Assembly (NCBI GenBank): GCA_003171295.1
Contig: PMYF01000249.1
Span: 13,125 to 20,958 of the forward strand
Source of the DNA: Acidobacteriota bacterium
Lineage (GTDB): Bacteria > Acidobacteriota > Terriglobia > UBA7540
DNA: 7,834 bases
Direction of reading: 5' to 3'
Of this stretch, positions 1 through 5,706 are shown piece by piece (position 1 is the stretch's first letter; each line of letters opens with the position of its first letter). Both the position numbers and the translations under genes were made by a program. The notes under the pieces are model-generated. The model was not told the DNA's origin, did not search any database, and was given only the letters and a program-made list of their open reading frames with translations.

Positions 1-1010
1 ACGGCCAGCAGTAATCCCATGATTCCCCACAGCCAGCCCCAGAACAGCATGCCAATGGTCAGCGCCACCGGTCCGACGAGAAGACGAGAACCGACCAATT
101 TGGGAATCAAGAAGTTCGCGGCGATCAAATGAAAGAGAATAACCGTTATGGCGATAGCGATGAAGGGACCGATAGTATTGAACTGAAGCAGAGCCGCTGC
201 CAACGGAACTGCCATGGCCAGTAGAAGGCCGAGAAAGGGAATCAGATTTAGAATGGCGCTCACTATTCCCAGCGTCACGGCCCCTTTCATTCCGAGAACC
301 AAGAATACCAGCGACGTACCTGCGGCCATGATGGATGCAACTATAAGGTTCCCCAGGAAAAACCCGCGGACCATAATGCCAAGATTACTGACAAACTTGG
401 GGACGTCGATTTTGCCTTGGAACATGTTGGTGAGGCGAACGGACATCTGATCTTTTCCGGCCAACATGAAAAACACCAGGAAGGGAAGCACCCCGCCCAT
501 GATCAGGATACCGGATATCGATCCGACCCCTCGAACCAGAAAACTCGGCCAGTTCATCGGTACTTCTTTAACCGTTACCTCGGTCACGTGCTTCGAGCCT
601 TCCAAGAGTGGAGTTATGGACTCGGCGTTTTTCTGAATACGATCGAGCTTGCTGATGACGGGAGCCACGGCTTGTCGAATTCGATAAGTGTAGCTGGGAA
701 ACTCGTCTGCAAAAGCAGAGGTCCTCTTATAGAGGACGTAGGTCAAGGTGCCGGCGAGAAGCATGAAACACAACACAACGAATCCTGCGGCCAGAACCCG
801 GCCCAGGCCGATCTTCGCCACTCGCACAACCAGTGGGTCAGCCAGTATGGCAAGAAATGCCGACAGGACTACGGTGATGCACAACGAACTGGCAAAGAAA
901 CAAAACGCCAGAACGATAGTCCCCAAGATGAGGCCTAAGAACAGCGCAATTTGTTTCAGCCACTGTTGCTCAGGATCGACGCCTGGGGTCAGGAATGTTG
1001 GAGAGTTCAA
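1..1010 (-). CDS. AI-2E/PerM family transporter, 3' end cut by window edge
   Basis: A polytopic inner-membrane protein of the AI-2E exporter family (UPF0118; TqsA and PerM are members). The substrate cannot be read from sequence: members include the autoinducer-2 exporter TqsA and cation antiporters. The window holds 336 codons and the frame runs off the left edge, so the last part is missing. Hydrophobic segments lie near residues 19-57 (two helices), 71-94, 163-184, 222-240, 246-275, 281-300 and 310-337. A soluble stretch at about 95-162 sits where the family has its extracytoplasmic domain. Family-typical stretches are ILNLIPFLG (253-261) and GMLFWGWLWGIMG (320-332). I chose TTG at 1010-1008 because the frame has no ATG between the in-frame TAG at 1022-1020 and the first helix, and AGGAG (1021-1017) sits 6 bases upstream of it. 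It starts 18 bases after the DUF3309 gene, so the two are probably co-transcribed. Family assignment is firm; function is unknown. Confidence 0.88.
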   Translation of the reverse strand, partial: MNSPTFLTPGVDPEQQWLKQIALFLGLILGTIVLAFCFFASSLCITVVLSAFLAILADPLVVRVAKIGLGRVLAAGFVVLCFMLLAGTLTYVLYKRTSAFADEFPSYTYRIRQAVAPVISKLDRIQKNAESITPLLEGSKHVTEVTVKEVPMNWPSFLVRGVGSISGILIMGGVLPFLVFFMLAGKDQMSVRLTNMFQGKIDVPKFVSNLGIMVRGFFLGNLIVASIMAAGTSLVFLVLGMKGAVTLGIVSAILNLIPFLGLLLAMAVPLAAALLQFNTIGPFIAIAITVILFHLIAANFLIPKLVGSRLLVGPVALTIGMLFWGWLWGIMGLLLA

Positions 1011-1016
1011 GAAGAG

Positions 1017-1021
1017 CTCCT
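1017..1021 (-). promoter_or_regulatory. Ribosome binding site for the TTG-started transporter
   Basis: AGGAG on the minus strand, 6 bases before the TTG codon at 1010-1008. It overlaps an in-frame TAG stop at 1022-1020, so the reading frame cannot begin further upstream. This site decides the start. Confidence 0.7.
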
Positions 1022-1028
1022 ATGGCCT

Positions 1029-1184
1029 TTAGAGCCGACCCAGGAGTAGCAGGATGACCAGAATCAACAGGACCAGGCCCAGCCCGCCGCTCGGGTAGTA
1101 ACCCCACCCTCGGCTATGAGGCCAAGTGGGCAGTGCACCCAGCAGCATCAAAATCACCACAACGATCAAAATCGTTCCGAGCAT
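1029..1184 (-). CDS. DUF3309 family small hydrophobic protein (51 aa)
   Basis: A 51-residue protein, easily missed by gene callers with a length cut-off. It opens with MLGTILIVVVILMLLGALP, a hydrophobic helix (about 3-18). A polar, aromatic middle follows: PTWPHSRGWGYYPSGGLG (19-36), the hallmark of DUF3309. A second hydrophobic helix (37-48) and the basic end GRL close it. Two short helices joined by a conserved linker suggest a small membrane protein, possibly a hairpin in the inner membrane. Its function is unknown. The ATG at 1184 has a strong ribosome site, AAGGAG, 4 bases upstream. The stop at 1029-1031 lies 18 bases before the AI-2E-type transporter, so the two probably form one transcript, and the small protein could act with or modulate the transporter (inference). 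The length and motif match my memory of the family. Confidence 0.88.
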   Translation of the reverse strand: MLGTILIVVVILMLLGALPTWPHSRGWGYYPSGGLGLVLLILVILLLLGRL

Positions 1185-1188
1185 ATTT

Positions 1189-1194
1189 CTCCTT
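1189..1194 (-). promoter_or_regulatory. Ribosome binding site of the DUF3309 gene
   Basis: AAGGAG in a purine-rich run, 4 bases before the ATG at 1184. It is one of the strongest translation signals in the window and supports the 51-codon frame as a real gene. Confidence 0.75.
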
Positions 1195-1315
1195 TTTCAC
1201 ATCGTGAGGCAAAGAAGATACTGAATTGCTTCCCGCGTTTCCGATTGCCTCTGTAGGCCCGTGACTGCGCCTTTCGCGCCGGTGGCGAATACATAGGATG
1301 GCACATTGGTGGAAT

Positions 1316-1338
1316 AACCTCCGGCTAAAGCCGAGGTT
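1316..1338. repeat. Imperfect palindrome with GGCTAAAGCC core
   Basis: AACCT at 1316-1320 pairs with AGGTT at 1334-1338, and CGGCT at 1322-1326 pairs with AGCCG at 1329-1333. One base, C1321, is unpaired and the loop is very short. It sits about 130 bases upstream of the DUF3309 start. The compact form resembles a REP-like intergenic element. Only one copy is in this window, so membership of a genome-wide family is inference. Confidence 0.45.
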
Positions 1339-1501
1339 CGAGGAAGCTGGACTGGCCTGTGTACCGGTCATCCCACTTCCCTACTACGCAGCATGACAGA
1401 AACCGAAGACAGATGGCTGCCCACTTAGGAACACTCTCGTGTATTGATTTGCTCATTTGGCGGCATTCATAATTTGATCTGGCGGGCGGCTATTAGGGAT
1501 C

Positions 1502-1523
1502 GCTCCTGTCAGCAGGCAGGAGC
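1502..1523 (-). terminator. Hairpin directly after udg, possible transcript end
   Basis: GCTCCTG (1502-1508) and CAGGAGC (1517-1523) form a perfect 7-base stem with an 8-base loop. The stem begins 2 bases after the TAA of udg (1526-1528). No T-run follows on the minus strand, so it is not a textbook intrinsic terminator. It may act with Rho, or protect the 3' end of the operon message. Confidence 0.45.
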
Positions 1524-1525
1524 CC

Positions 1526-2386
1526 TTACGCGCCCTGCAGGAACTCGCGGATTTTCTCGAAATCCTCGCGTAGGATCTTCTCTTCGCGCGGATTGCGCAG
1601 GATGTAGGCGGGGTGGACGGTGGCGAGGGCCTTGGTCGAGGCAAAATCATAAAAGCGGCCCCGGATCTTGGTAATCCCTTCCTTGATGCCGAGGACGGTG
1701 CGCACGGCGGGCGCACCCAGGCAACAAACCAGGCGCGGCCGGATGGCTTCAATCTGGCGATAGAGGAAAGGCGAGCAAGCCTCCACTTCGTCTTTCTCGG
1801 GCGTGCGGTTTCCCGGCGGGCGGCATTTGACGATGTTGCAGATGTAAACCTCTTCGCGCTTCATGCCGATGGCTTGAATCATGCGGGTCAGAAGCTTACC
1901 GGCGCGACCCACAAAGGGCAGACCCTGTTCGTCTTCGTCGGCGCCCGGACCCTCGCCCACGAACACCAGCGCGGCGTGCGGATTCCCATCACCAAATACA
2001 ATGGTCTTGCGCGTGGGCGCCAGCTTGCAGCGATGGCAGTCGCCGAGATCATCGCGAATTTGAGCGAGCGTTTCGGGGCCGGAACGCGGAGCCGCTGGGG
2101 TTTCAAACAAGCTGAGCGAAGAAACCGGCGGCTGAATGACGGCGGCCGCCGGGGCCGCTGGCGCAACGGGCCTGGGTGGCATGGCAGTGACTGTCGGGCG
2201 TGGCGGCGCTGCCGGCGGGGGGGATAGCTTGGGAAGTGGCGCTGCGGCCGCCGGCACGGGCTTGGCGGGGAGGAGGCTCACCGACGGCTCCCTCGCGCCC
2301 GGCTCGCGCCGGTAAAAGTCCTCGATGCCGAGTTCGCGATAGAACTCAAGCCACGCTCTCAGCTCCTCTCGCAATCGGTCGTCCAT
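1526..2386 (-). CDS. udg: Family 4 uracil-DNA glycosylase with Pro/Ala-rich linker
   Basis: Removes uracil from DNA, the first step of base-excision repair of deaminated cytosine. The 286 residues split in three. Residues 1-28 are a charged helix. Residues 35-100 are a low-complexity Pro/Ala linker, probably disordered. The catalytic domain (about 105-286) is of the iron-sulfur family 4 type. Cluster ligands are likely C117 and C120 (CHRC), C188 (KCRPPGNRTP) and C204. Motif A is GEGPGADEDEQGLPFVG (144-160) and the family 4 His motif is HPAYILR (258-264). Classic family 4 enzymes are near 200 residues, so the extra length is the N-terminal helix and linker. The ATG at 2386 has no good ribosome site; GGTGGAG is 14 bases away, and no other in-frame ATG lies in the gap upstream. 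It is the last gene of the yicC-gmk-rpoZ-coaBC run and follows coaBC by 81 bases, a gap holding a palindromic repeat. Family assignment is firm. Confidence 0.93.
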   Translation of the reverse strand: MDDRLREELRAWLEFYRELGIEDFYRREPGAREPSVSLLPAKPVPAAAAPLPKLSPPPAAPPRPTVTAMPPRPVAPAAPAAAVIQPPVSSLSLFETPAAPRSGPETLAQIRDDLGDCHRCKLAPTRKTIVFGDGNPHAALVFVGEGPGADEDEQGLPFVGRAGKLLTRMIQAIGMKREEVYICNIVKCRPPGNRTPEKDEVEACSPFLYRQIEAIRPRLVCCLGAPAVRTVLGIKEGITKIRGRFYDFASTKALATVHPAYILRNPREEKILREDFEKIREFLQGA

Positions 2387-2408
2387 GTTGTGAAGATCAA
2401 CTCCACCG

Positions 2409-2433
2409 GGATCCCCGCTTTCGCGGGAATGAC
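2409..2433. repeat. REP/dRS3-like palindromic repeat, copy 1 (coaBC-udg gap)
   Basis: Arms ATCCCCGC (2411-2418) and GCGGGAAT (2423-2430) flank a 4-base loop and are followed by GAC. In the minus-strand RNA the stem pairs throughout, with one G-U wobble, and the loop reads GAAA, a GNRA tetraloop. It lies 23 bases upstream of the udg start. It is the same kind of sequence, in the same orientation, as copy 2, 62 bases away. Confidence 0.8.
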
Positions 2434-2467
2434 AGTTTATTCTCGCCCCTCGCCAATCGCCACGTCT

Positions 2468-3703
2468 TTATGGATTCCCGCCTTCGCGGGAATGACGACC
2501 GAACTGCTTGCGAATTTCCACGACTTCGTCGAGCACGCGGCTCGCGACGTCGAGCTTACTCATCTTTTCCAGGGCCTTTTTCCGGCCGTCCGGAAAGAGC
2601 AAGGTGACGATGTTCGTGTCCACATCGAAGCCGGCGCCCTCCTGGCTAACGTCGTTGGCCACCAGCAGGTCCAGGCGCTTGGCATGCAGCTTGGCCGTGG
2701 CGTTCGTGAGCAAATGCTCCGTCTCGGCAGCAAAACCCACGATGAGTTGGTTTTCGCGCCGCCGGCGCGCGATTGCGGCGAGGATGTCGAGCGTGGGCTC
2801 GAGCTTCACGACCGGCGCGCCTTGCTGCTTCTTGATTTTTCCGGGATAGGCCTCCGCCGGCCGAAAATCTGCCACGGCCGCGGCCATCAGCACTACGGTG
2901 GCTTCCGCGAGGTGGGCGAAGACCGTCTGCGCCATTTCCTCGGCGGTTCGAACGCGCTCGAGCCTGACTCCGGCGGGCGGCTCCGTAGGCGTGGGGCCGC
3001 TGACCAGCAGGACCCGCGCACCACGGCGGCGGCTGGCCTCCGCCAGCGCATAGCCCATCTTTCCCGAGGAACGATTGCTGAGGTAACGGACGGAGTCGAG
3101 GAGTTCTTCCGTGGGGCCTGCCGTGACCAGAACCGTCTCACCGGCCAGGTCCTGGCGCAGGCCGAGAGTTTCAAAGACCGCCTGCGCGATACACTGGGGC
3201 GAAGCCAGGCGGCCGGCGCCGGTCATGCCGCAGGCCAGATAACCCTCGTCGGGATTGACGACACGCACCCCGCGAATGCGCAGAACCTCCAGGTTCTGCT
3301 GCGTGGCGGCGTGCTCCCACATGTTGACGTTCATGGCCGGCGCGACAATCAGCGGGGCTTTGGTGGCCAGACAGAGTGTGGTGAGAAAATCATCCGCGAT
3401 GCCGTGCGCCACCTTGGCCAGCACATTGGCCGTGGCGGGAGCGATCACGAAAGCAGCGATCTCCTGCGCCACGGCGATGTGCTCGATGGCGCTTTCGACA
3501 TTGGAAGCGCCTTGCGCCTCGCCGAACATGTCAGTGATCACCTTATGCCCGGAAAGCGCTGCGAAGGTGAGCGGGGTGATGAATTCGCGCGCGTGCCGCG
3601 TCATCACGACCTGCACGTCCAGACCCTTGTCCTGGAGCAGGCGCACGAGCTCCGCCGCCTTATAGGCGGCAATGCCTCCCGAGACTCCCAGTGCAACTCG
3701 CAT
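2468..3703 (-). CDS. coaBC: Bifunctional phosphopantothenoylcysteine decarboxylase/synthetase
   Basis: Carries out two steps of coenzyme A synthesis: CTP-dependent joining of cysteine to 4'-phosphopantothenate (CoaB), then FMN-dependent decarboxylation to 4'-phosphopantetheine (CoaC). Numbering from ATG 3703 gives 411 residues. The CoaC domain (about 1-180) has GVSGGIAAYK (6-15), the catalytic His in IEHI (H75), APAMNVNMW (121-129) and the active-site Cys of ACGMTGAGRL (C158). The CoaB domain (about 188-400) has TAGPTEE (194-200), SNRSSGKMG (N210), AAAVADFRP (274-282), KIKK (289-292) and ANDV (349-352). GTG at 3727 would add 8 residues but has no ribosome site. ATG 3703 matches the usual N-terminus, though its G-rich upstream stretch is 13 bases away. 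The last residues, RHSREGGNP, are not family sequence: they are the translation of palindromic repeat copy 2. It follows rpoZ by 77 bases. Confidence 0.95.
   Translation of the reverse strand: MRVALGVSGGIAAYKAAELVRLLQDKGLDVQVVMTRHAREFITPLTFAALSGHKVITDMFGEAQGASNVESAIEHIAVAQEIAAFVIAPATANVLAKVAHGIADDFLTTLCLATKAPLIVAPAMNVNMWEHAATQQNLEVLRIRGVRVVNPDEGYLACGMTGAGRLASPQCIAQAVFETLGLRQDLAGETVLVTAGPTEELLDSVRYLSNRSSGKMGYALAEASRRRGARVLLVSGPTPTEPPAGVRLERVRTAEEMAQTVFAHLAEATVVLMAAAVADFRPAEAYPGKIKKQQGAPVVKLEPTLDILAAIARRRRENQLIVGFAAETEHLLTNATAKLHAKRLDLLVANDVSQEGAGFDVDTNIVTLLFPDGRKKALEKMSKLDVASRVLDEVVEIRKQFGRHSREGGNP
2471..2497. repeat. REP/dRS3-like palindromic repeat, copy 2 (inside the coaBC 3' end)
   Basis: ATTCCCGC (2474-2481), loop CTTC, GCGGGAAT (2486-2493) form a perfect 8-base stem with a 4-base loop, followed by GACG. 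The form matches the dRS3-like dispersed repeats known from Neisseria and from many other bacteria. Read on the minus strand it encodes the CoaBC tail HSREGGNP, and the coaBC TAA (2468-2470) abuts the repeat edge. Confidence 0.85.
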
Positions 3704-3780
3704 GACGTTTGGGGAACCTTCCCCCACCGGGTCGAGGCAAGGTACGGCTCCGAGACCCGCCCCGCCCTCGCGCGGCGACC

Positions 3781-4002
3781 TTACTTCGCTGCCTTCTTCT
3801 TGTTGTTCTTGTCGTTGGCGGAAGCCAGCGGGATGATTTCGATCGGCACCAGCCCCGCACTCACTTCCTGTTGGGCCATCCGGGTCGACTTCTTGGTCGC
3901 TGTCTGCATCAGCGCCTTGGCGCCTCCTTGCAGTTGCCGGGCCCGTTTGGCCGCAACCAGGATGAAGCGAAATTTGCTATCCAGACTCTGAGGTATCTCC
4001 AT
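3781..4002 (-). CDS. rpoZ: RNA polymerase omega subunit
   Basis: The smallest core subunit of RNA polymerase; it helps the beta' subunit fold and assemble. The 73 residues contain the omega signature SKFRFILVAAKRARQLQGGA (9-28). The second conserved block, QQEVSAGLVPIEI (44-56), follows, then a Lys-rich tail KNNKKKAAK. It is shorter than the 91-residue E. coli protein, as in many other phyla. ATG 4002 is preceded by GGAGG (4017-4013) with a 10-base spacer. That site lies inside the two terminal Gly codons of gmk, and only 6 bases separate the gmk stop from this start. The order gmk then rpoZ is widespread in bacteria and supports the call. A 77-base gap separates it from the coaBC ATG. Confidence 0.93.
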   Translation of the reverse strand: MEIPQSLDSKFRFILVAAKRARQLQGGAKALMQTATKKSTRMAQQEVSAGLVPIEIIPLASANDKNNKKKAAK

Positions 4003-4008
4003 GCTACA

Positions 4009-4653
4009 TTATCCTCCAAATGTGCTGACAATCTGCCGGGCGCGCCCCGCCTGATTGGGGCGGCGGAAACGCACCGCTCGAACAATCGCGCGCAACGCCT
4101 GGGCGGCGTCGGCCACGCGGTCGTTCACAACCAGGTAGTCATACTCGGGCCAGCGGGAAATTTCCTGGCTGGCCGTGTGCAACCGGCGCGCAATCTCTTC
4201 CGGCGCGTCCGAGTGGCGGCGCCGGAGGCGTCGCTCCAGCTCCCGGAAGGAAGGAGGCAGGATGAAGACGCTGACCGCCCCCGGAAGCCGCTGGCGAACC
4301 TGCCGGTGTCCCTGCACGTCGATGTCAAGCAGGATGTCGCGGCCCGCTTCCTGCGCCGCCTGCAACTGCCGGTGCGCCGTGCCGTAAAGGTGGCCGTAAA
4401 CGTCCGCCCACTCCACAAATTCGTGGCGGGCAATCATGCGCTTAAAGACCTTTTGCGACACAAAGAAGTAATCCCGCCCCTGCTTCTCGCCCGCGCGCGG
4501 GGCGCGCGTGGTGTAGGAGACTGAGAAACTCAGGCCGGGGAAGGCCCGCATCAGACGCCGGGTCAGGGTCGATTTCCCTGAGCCGGAGGGCGCCGAAATC
4601 ACCAGAATGCTACCCCGCGCCGTCGCTGTCTTCGGAACCCTCACCTCGTTCAC
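4009..4653 (-). CDS. gmk: Guanylate kinase
   Basis: Phosphorylates GMP to GDP with ATP in the cytoplasm, an essential step towards GTP and dGTP. The 214 residues are full length for the family (about 200). The ATP-binding loop is APSGSGKST (21-29), with Ala where Gly is commoner. The GMP-binding region includes SVSYTTRAPRAGEKQGRDYFF (44-64) and EFVEWADVYGHLYGT (78-92). LLDIDVQG (108-115) is the conserved strand and loop. Arg-rich RRLRRRHSDAPEEIARR (141-157) corresponds to the lid. The start is GTG at 4653, whose bases are shared with the yicC stop in GTGA, a 4-base overlap that suggests translational coupling; there is no clear ribosome site of its own. GTG at residue 4 (4644) is the nearest alternative. 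The 3' end carries the rpoZ ribosome site. Confidence 0.95.
   Translation of the reverse strand: MNEVRVPKTATARGSILVISAPSGSGKSTLTRRLMRAFPGLSFSVSYTTRAPRAGEKQGRDYFFVSQKVFKRMIARHEFVEWADVYGHLYGTAHRQLQAAQEAGRDILLDIDVQGHRQVRQRLPGAVSVFILPPSFRELERRLRRRHSDAPEEIARRLHTASQEISRWPEYDYLVVNDRVADAAQALRAIVRAVRFRRPNQAGRARQIVSTFGG
4013..4017 (-). promoter_or_regulatory. rpoZ ribosome binding site inside the gmk 3' end
   Basis: GGAGG formed by the last two Gly codons of gmk, just before its TAA (4009-4011). It lies 10 bases before the rpoZ ATG, a slightly long spacer. Ribosomes finishing gmk end on this site, so rpoZ translation may be coupled to that of gmk. Confidence 0.65.
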
Positions 4654-5546
4654 TCAATGTTCTGCGCCTGCTCGCGCAGCTTTTCGATTTCGGTTTTCAT
4701 CTCGATCGCCTGCCGGGTGATCTCGGGGCCGACTTCGGGAACGTCGGTGGTTTTGGAAAGCAGGGTGTTGGCCTCGCGATTCATTTCCTGCAGCAGAAAA
4801 TCGAGTTTCTTGCCGATTTCCGAACTCTCCTGCAAAAGCTGAAGAACCTGGCCCAGGTGGCTTTGAAAGCGCGTCAGTTCCTCGGTGATATCGGAGCGCG
4901 AAGCGAGGTAGGCCACTTCCTGCGCCAGCCGCGCGCCGTCCACGTCCACATTGCCGGCCAGCTCGCGGATGCGGTTTTCCAGCCGTTGCCGGTAGTACTG
5001 CGGCACCTTCCCCGCGTGCGTCGTGACCTCCGCGGCCAGCACATCGAGCCGCTCGAGCCGCGCCCGCATATCGCGTTCGAGCGAATCGCCCTCCCGGGTA
5101 CGCATAGCGTTCAGCTTCTCGAGTCCCGCGGCCAGGACGCGCTCCAGCATTTGCCGGACGCGGTCGAATTCCTCTGGCGAAAGCTCACCGCTGCCGGCCA
5201 CGACCAGCCCCGGCACCCGCAGCAGATGCATCAGGTCGGGCTTCGCCGCCGCGCCAAAATCCTGCCGCAGCGCCTGGTAGGCCGCCAGGTATGCGGCCAG
5301 GAGCTTGCGGTCGAGCTGCATCTCCCTTGCCCCTCCGCCCGACAAACCCACGGAGATATCGATGTGGCCGCGCGTAACCTGATCCTTGACCAGCCGACGC
5401 ACGAGGGGTTCAAGCGAATCCAGCGAGGAGGGCAGACGAACCTGGGCATCGAGAAAACGGTGGTTGGTGGCGCGGATTGCCACCGAGAGCGCGAATCCCG
5501 CCTCTTCGGCTTCCACCCGGCTGTAACCTGTCATGCTGCGGATCAT
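4650..5546 (-). CDS. yicC: YicC/YloC family endoribonuclease
   Basis: Member of the YicC/YloC family. In E. coli the protein has been linked to RNA cleavage and turnover of the small RNA RyhB; the role here is inferred from family. It has 298 residues, the usual size. The N-terminus MIRSMTGYSRVEAEE (1-15) is the family signature. The C-terminal block has the conserved run LLQEMNREANTLLSKTTD (about 248-265), followed by an acidic-basic helix ending EKLREQAQNIE (288-298), which is nearly invariant in the family. The ATG at 5546 is preceded by a weak GAGAG about 8 bases upstream. The next Met (residue 5, 5534) would cut into the conserved MIRSMTGYSR start, so 5546 is preferred. It leads the gmk-rpoZ-coaBC-udg run and overlaps gmk by 4 bases. 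yicC next to gmk is a common arrangement. Confidence 0.94.
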   Translation of the reverse strand: MIRSMTGYSRVEAEEAGFALSVAIRATNHRFLDAQVRLPSSLDSLEPLVRRLVKDQVTRGHIDISVGLSGGGAREMQLDRKLLAAYLAAYQALRQDFGAAAKPDLMHLLRVPGLVVAGSGELSPEEFDRVRQMLERVLAAGLEKLNAMRTREGDSLERDMRARLERLDVLAAEVTTHAGKVPQYYRQRLENRIRELAGNVDVDGARLAQEVAYLASRSDITEELTRFQSHLGQVLQLLQESSEIGKKLDFLLQEMNREANTLLSKTTDVPEVGPEITRQAIEMKTEIEKLREQAQNIE

Positions 5547-5706
5547 AAATAGCTCTCAGTAGTCAGCCATCAGCTTTCAGCTAACTTCTCCTCTATCCAT
5601 GGTTCATGCCATCTTCCCCGCATTCCTTACCCTCCCTGTCGCGCCTTCACACCAGCAAGTGGCCACCAAAGGCTGACCGCTGAATGCTGAAAGCTTCTCT
5701 TCGTCC
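5547..5706. repeat. msbA-yicC gap with opposed TCAGC-type short repeats
   Basis: This 160-base gap has TCAGC-rich sequence near yicC (about 5556-5582) and GCTGA-rich sequence near msbA (5671-5696), that is, the same type inverted. AGCTTTCAGC (5572-5581) is the exact reverse complement of GCTGAAAGCT (5686-5695). GTCAGCC (5562-5568) is the exact reverse complement of GGCTGAC (5671-5677). The two pairings cross each other, so this is not one simple hairpin but two opposed repeat clusters. No convincing promoter or T-tailed terminator is visible, so whether yicC is transcribed from msbA or from its own promoter is open. Confidence 0.55.

Larger units (their letters stand above)
1185..1525. other. 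Non-coding gap between udg and the DUF3309 gene
   Basis: About 340 bases with no frame resembling a protein. It holds the hairpin after udg (1502-1523), an imperfect palindrome (1316-1338) and the DUF3309 ribosome site. A promoter for the DUF3309-transporter pair is expected here, but I see no convincing -35/-10 pair. Short frames on both strands show no domain and no plausible ribosome site. The middle (about 1380-1500) shows nothing I recognise. Confidence 0.7.

Noticed and set aside
417..938. A 173-codon open frame on the plus strand opposite the AI-2E-type transporter.
   Set aside because: The product is hydrophilic and lacks motifs, whereas the minus strand gives a continuous multi-helix membrane protein with family motifs.
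1114..1371. An 85-codon minus-strand frame covering the DUF3309 region in another frame.
   Set aside because: It has no ribosome site or family match and overlaps the DUF3309 gene, which has both.
2409..2497. Possible start of a CRISPR array (two similar repeats with a spacer).
   Set aside because: There are only two copies, each a short perfect or near-perfect palindrome, one of them inside a coding region. No cas gene is present. They fit REP/dRS3-like elements.
3704..3727. Upstream GTG start for coaBC at 3727.
   Set aside because: It has no ribosome site and would add 8 residues not typical of the family; ATG 3703 matches the usual N-terminus. It cannot be fully excluded.
2390..3991. A 533-codon open frame on the plus strand.
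   Set aside because: It lies opposite coaBC and rpoZ, which have clear catalytic motifs. Its product has no recognisable domain, and it begins next to a repeat. It is an antisense frame kept open by GC-rich codon use.
3709..4524. A 271-codon open frame on the plus strand opposite rpoZ and gmk.
   Set aside because: It spans two well-supported minus-strand genes and the gap between them, and shows no family motif.
4857..5552. A 231-codon open frame on the plus strand opposite yicC.
   Set aside because: YicC is full length and has its family signatures on the other strand; this frame has none.
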